Assembly (NCBI GenBank): GCA_001464165.1
Contig: LNEX01000127.1
Span: forward strand, 1 to 16,258
DNA length: 16,258 nt
Direction: 5' to 3'
DNA from: a bacterium Ga0077546
GTDB lineage: Bacteria; Cyanobacteriota; Vampirovibrionia; Obscuribacterales; Obscuribacteraceae
Shown: positions 15,883 to 16,258 of the stretch, piece by piece
Numbering within the stretch: position 1 is the stretch's first letter
Layout: each line of letters starts with the position of its first letter
The notes under the pieces: generated by a model
The model's input: only the letters and a program-made list of their open reading frames with translations
Told to the model about the DNA's origin: nothing
The model's database searches: none
Made by a program: the position numbers and the translations under genes

Positions 15883-16258
15883 ATGAAGGTAAACGGCTGG
15901 AGTTTGTATCAGTACAAGTTATTCACTGAGCAGCTCAATAAGCTCATTGGTGAAGTAGAAAAACTTAGAGATACCCAGCCCGAAACCTACAAAGAGCATG
16001 GAAAAACCAAACGATTAGCTCGAATCCGAAAGCTCATGCTCGAAGAGATTCCAGCAGATCCTGGCAGCCAGAACTGGCATCAGGGCAATACGCTTGGCAA
16101 AGAATTCCGACATTGGAAACGAGCAAAGTTTGGACAAAACCGCTTCCGACTATTTTTTCGATACGACGGTCAGCACAAAGTTATCATCTACGCCTGGGTG
16201 AATGATGATAAAACCCTCCGCAAAGAAGGCGATAAAAATGATCCCTATGCAATTTTCA
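15883..16258 (+). CDS. yhaV: Toxin, YhaV family ribonuclease (C-terminus cut off by window edge)
   Basis: This is the toxin of the PrlF-YhaV pair, a RelE-superfamily mRNA-cleaving enzyme that stops growth when the antitoxin is lost. The frame is open from ATG 15883 to the window edge (125 codons; E. coli YhaV is about 154 aa, so most of it is present). Family motifs in order are IPADP (56-60), GNTLGKEFRHW (68-78), RAKFGQNRFRLFFRY (80-94) and YAWVNDDKTLRKEGDKND (103-120), followed by PYAIF at the edge. The basic and aromatic residues of the core are intact, so it looks active. No strong Shine-Dalgarno sequence is seen (AGAAAGACG), and the 8-base gap suggests translation coupled to the antitoxin. 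It was too short within the window to show a stop codon. Confidence 0.9.
   Translation, partial: MKVNGWSLYQYKLFTEQLNKLIGEVEKLRDTQPETYKEHGKTKRLARIRKLMLEEIPADPGSQNWHQGNTLGKEFRHWKRAKFGQNRFRLFFRYDGQHKVIIYAWVNDDKTLRKEGDKNDPYAIF

Noticed and set aside
1..16258. CRISPR array, insertion sequence or prophage
   Set aside because: No spaced repeats, transposase, integrase att pair or phage structural gene was seen; the Xer protein is of the housekeeping type.

Overview
The window most likely comes from a member of the cyanobacterial phylum, and I lean towards a non-photosynthetic lineage (Vampirovibrionia/Melainabacteria, Obscuribacter-like). Two features are read directly. The RNA polymerase beta-prime subunit is split into rpoC1 and rpoC2. 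The rpoC2 trigger loop is interrupted by about 610 residues of beta-rich sequence, in the position of the giant cyanobacterial SI3 insertion. The RpoB C-terminus also carries a 'VEVDLM' motif that I remember from cyanobacterial RpoB. No photosynthesis gene is seen, but the window is too small for that to count. A selenocysteine tRNA shows that the organism probably makes selenoproteins. The exact class is an inference.

Layout. Positions 1-8855 (minus strand) hold the operon rpoB-rpoC1-rpoC2, with rpoC2 running off the left edge. It has a good sigma70-type promoter and a structured leader at 8856-8977. The ribosomal protein genes rplKAJL, which precede rpoB in many bacteria, are not next to it. 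The divergent region on the plus strand carries a selenocysteine tRNA (9195-9290), a hairpin, and a tyrosine recombinase of the XerC/XerD type (9480-10676). The recombinase gene is preceded by a near-perfect 30-bp palindrome and followed by a textbook Rho-independent terminator. Next come a class A penicillin-binding protein (10838-13159) and a 4-base-overlapping small membrane protein with a PEGA-like domain (13156-13527). A Rieske non-haem iron oxygenase (13667-14821) follows, convergent with a small exported protein of unknown function (14860-15354, minus). The right end holds a type II toxin-antitoxin pair of the PrlF-YhaV family (15548-16258, toxin cut by the window edge), with a 12-bp tandem repeat over its probable promoter.

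How the genes relate. The left half is core transcription machinery. The middle is housekeeping chromosome resolution (Xer) and cell wall synthesis (PBP1A plus its coupled partner). The right end is accessory: an oxygenase of unknown substrate, a lineage-specific exported protein and a toxin-antitoxin module. I found no clear new multi-gene system. The signals most worth following are the palindrome beside the Xer gene, the repeat-based control region of the PrlF-YhaV pair, the unusual insertion in the Xer DNA-binding domain, and the selenocysteine tRNA in this lineage.
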